Shown: positions 12,632 through 13,398 of the stretch, in pieces
Numbering within the stretch: the first letter of the stretch is position 1
Layout: every line of letters starts with the position of its first letter
Assembly (NCBI GenBank): GCA_031119595.1
Contig: JAVHXX010000058.1
Location: 1-13,398 of the forward strand
Length of the DNA stretch: 13,398 bases
Source of the DNA: Patulibacter sp.
Lineage (GTDB): Bacteria > Actinomycetota > Thermoleophilia > Solirubrobacterales > Solirubrobacteraceae
Direction of reading: 5' to 3'
Notes under the pieces: model-generated
Database searches by the model: none
What the model was told of the DNA's origin: nothing
The model's input: the letters and a program-made list of their open reading frames with translations, nothing else
Made by a program: the position numbers and the translations under genes

Positions 12632-13398
12632 ATGCACGACGACGCACCAGACGCCCGGGGCCGCACCCCGATCGCGCTCACGATCGCCGGCTCGGACTCC
12701 GGCGGTGGCGCCGGGATCCAGGCGGACCTCAAGGCCTTCGCGGCCGCGGGCGTCCACGGCACCGCGGCGATCACCGCGCTGACGGCGCAGAACACGGTCG
12801 GCGTCACGCGGATCGAGGCGACCAGTCCGGAGATGATCGTCGCGCAGGTCGAGGCCGTCGCGGACGACCTCGAGGTCGGCGCCGTGAAGATCGGAATGCT
12901 CGCCACCACGGAGACGATCGAGGCGGTCGCCCGGGCACTCGAGTCGCTGCCCGGCGTGCCGGTCGTGCACGACCCCGTGATGATCTCGGAGTCCGGCGCG
13001 CGCCTGCTCCAGGAGGACGCCCTGCGGGCACTCGTCGAACGGATCATTCCCCGCGCCACCGTGATCACCCCGAACCTCTCCGAGGCGCGCGCGCTGACCG
13101 GCGAACCCACCCTCGACGGCGACGCCCTGCTCGAGGCCCTCCTGCGCCTCGGTCCGACCTGGGCGATGGTGACCGGGGGCCATCGCGACGAATCGGTCGA
13201 CCTGCTGGCCGGCGGAACGCCCCGCGACACCTACCGCTTCGCCGGACCGCGCCACGCCGACGGTGCGGCGCACGGGTCCGGGTGCACGCACTCCTCCACG
13301 CTCGCGGCGCACCTCGCCCGCGGGGCCACCGTGCCCGCCGCAGCCGCGGCCGCGCGGGACGCGGCTGCGCTCGCGGTCCTGCACGGCCTGCGGGACGT
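12632..13398 (+). CDS. thiD: Hydroxymethylpyrimidine/phosphomethylpyrimidine kinase ThiD (3' end outside the window)
   Basis: The first 255 residues of a ribokinase-fold enzyme that phosphorylates HMP and HMP-phosphate in thiamine synthesis. The opening ALTIAGSDSGGGAGIQADLKAF (15-36) is the family signature and substrate-binding loop. AITALTAQNT (46-55), AVKIGML (84-90), HDPVMISESGARLL (113-126) and VITPNLSEARALTG (144-157) follow. The ATP-site MVTGGHRDE (179-187) and the catalytic HGSGCTHSST (214-223) with Cys218 complete the active site. Family members are about 265 residues, so only a short C-terminal piece is missing. The usual DPVMVAKSG reads DPVMISESG, a modest change. No thiC, thiE or thiM lies in the window. 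The ATG was chosen from motif position and the -10 hexamer 8 nt upstream. Confidence 0.95.
   Translation, partial: MHDDAPDARGRTPIALTIAGSDSGGGAGIQADLKAFAAAGVHGTAAITALTAQNTVGVTRIEATSPEMIVAQVEAVADDLEVGAVKIGMLATTETIEAVARALESLPGVPVVHDPVMISESGARLLQEDALRALVERIIPRATVITPNLSEARALTGEPTLDGDALLEALLRLGPTWAMVTGGHRDESVDLLAGGTPRDTYRFAGPRHADGAAHGSGCTHSSTLAAHLARGATVPAAAAAARDAAALAVLHGLRD

Noticed and set aside
1..13398. Mobile elements, CRISPR arrays, prophage genes, tRNA or rRNA genes, or a defence island.
   Set aside because: No transposase, terminal repeats, spaced direct repeats, cloverleaf or phage genes were seen. The gene content is core housekeeping throughout.

Overview
The window is high-GC DNA, by eye about 70 percent GC with strongly G/C-ending codons. 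It carries housekeeping genes in an order typical of Actinobacteria: the SRP GTPases, the rpsP-khpA-rimM-trmD-rplS block, signal peptidase, rnhB, then yraN/comM/dprA. The paired signal peptidases, the Ala/Glu-rich tail on L19 and the frequent leaderless-type promoters would fit a deep actinobacterial lineage such as Thermoleophilia. That placement is inference and was not checked against a database.

Layout. Positions 1-207 are unresolved: an edge fragment with two competing readings. A GNAT acetyltransferase lies on the minus strand (208-684). From 42 bp away ftsY diverges, followed by an NfeD-like membrane protein, a stomatin/SPFH protein and ffh (727-4574). The two SRP GTPases therefore bracket an NfeD/SPFH membrane-scaffold pair. 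Next comes the ribosome-maturation operon rpsP, khpA, rimM, trmD, rplS (4633-7149), then two tandem type I signal peptidases and rnhB (7168-9326). yraN (9342-9716) is a lone minus-strand gene, convergent with rnhB and divergent from comM. comM and dprA overlap (9841-12542). thiD (12632 onward) is cut by the window end.

How the genes work together. FtsY and Ffh deliver nascent chains to the membrane, and the LepB pair removes signal peptides. NfeD/SPFH probably organises or monitors the membrane. S16, KhpA, RimM, TrmD and L19 serve ribosome assembly and tRNA G37 methylation. RNase HII, YraN, ComM and DprA handle nucleic acids; ComM and DprA process incoming single-stranded DNA during transformation. 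ThiD belongs to thiamine synthesis.

Regulation visible in the sequence. Shine-Dalgarno sequences are essentially absent. Seven genes instead have a TANNNT -10-like hexamer 7-11 nt before the start codon, a leaderless arrangement. Perfect inverted repeats sit at the rimM/trmD, trmD/rplS, lepB1/lepB2, rnhB/yraN and dprA/thiD junctions. I saw no mobile element, CRISPR, tRNA, rRNA or clearly novel system. The best leads are the promoter pattern, the junction hairpins, the variant TrmD active site, the cysteine pattern shared by the two signal peptidases, and the SRP/SPFH gene order.
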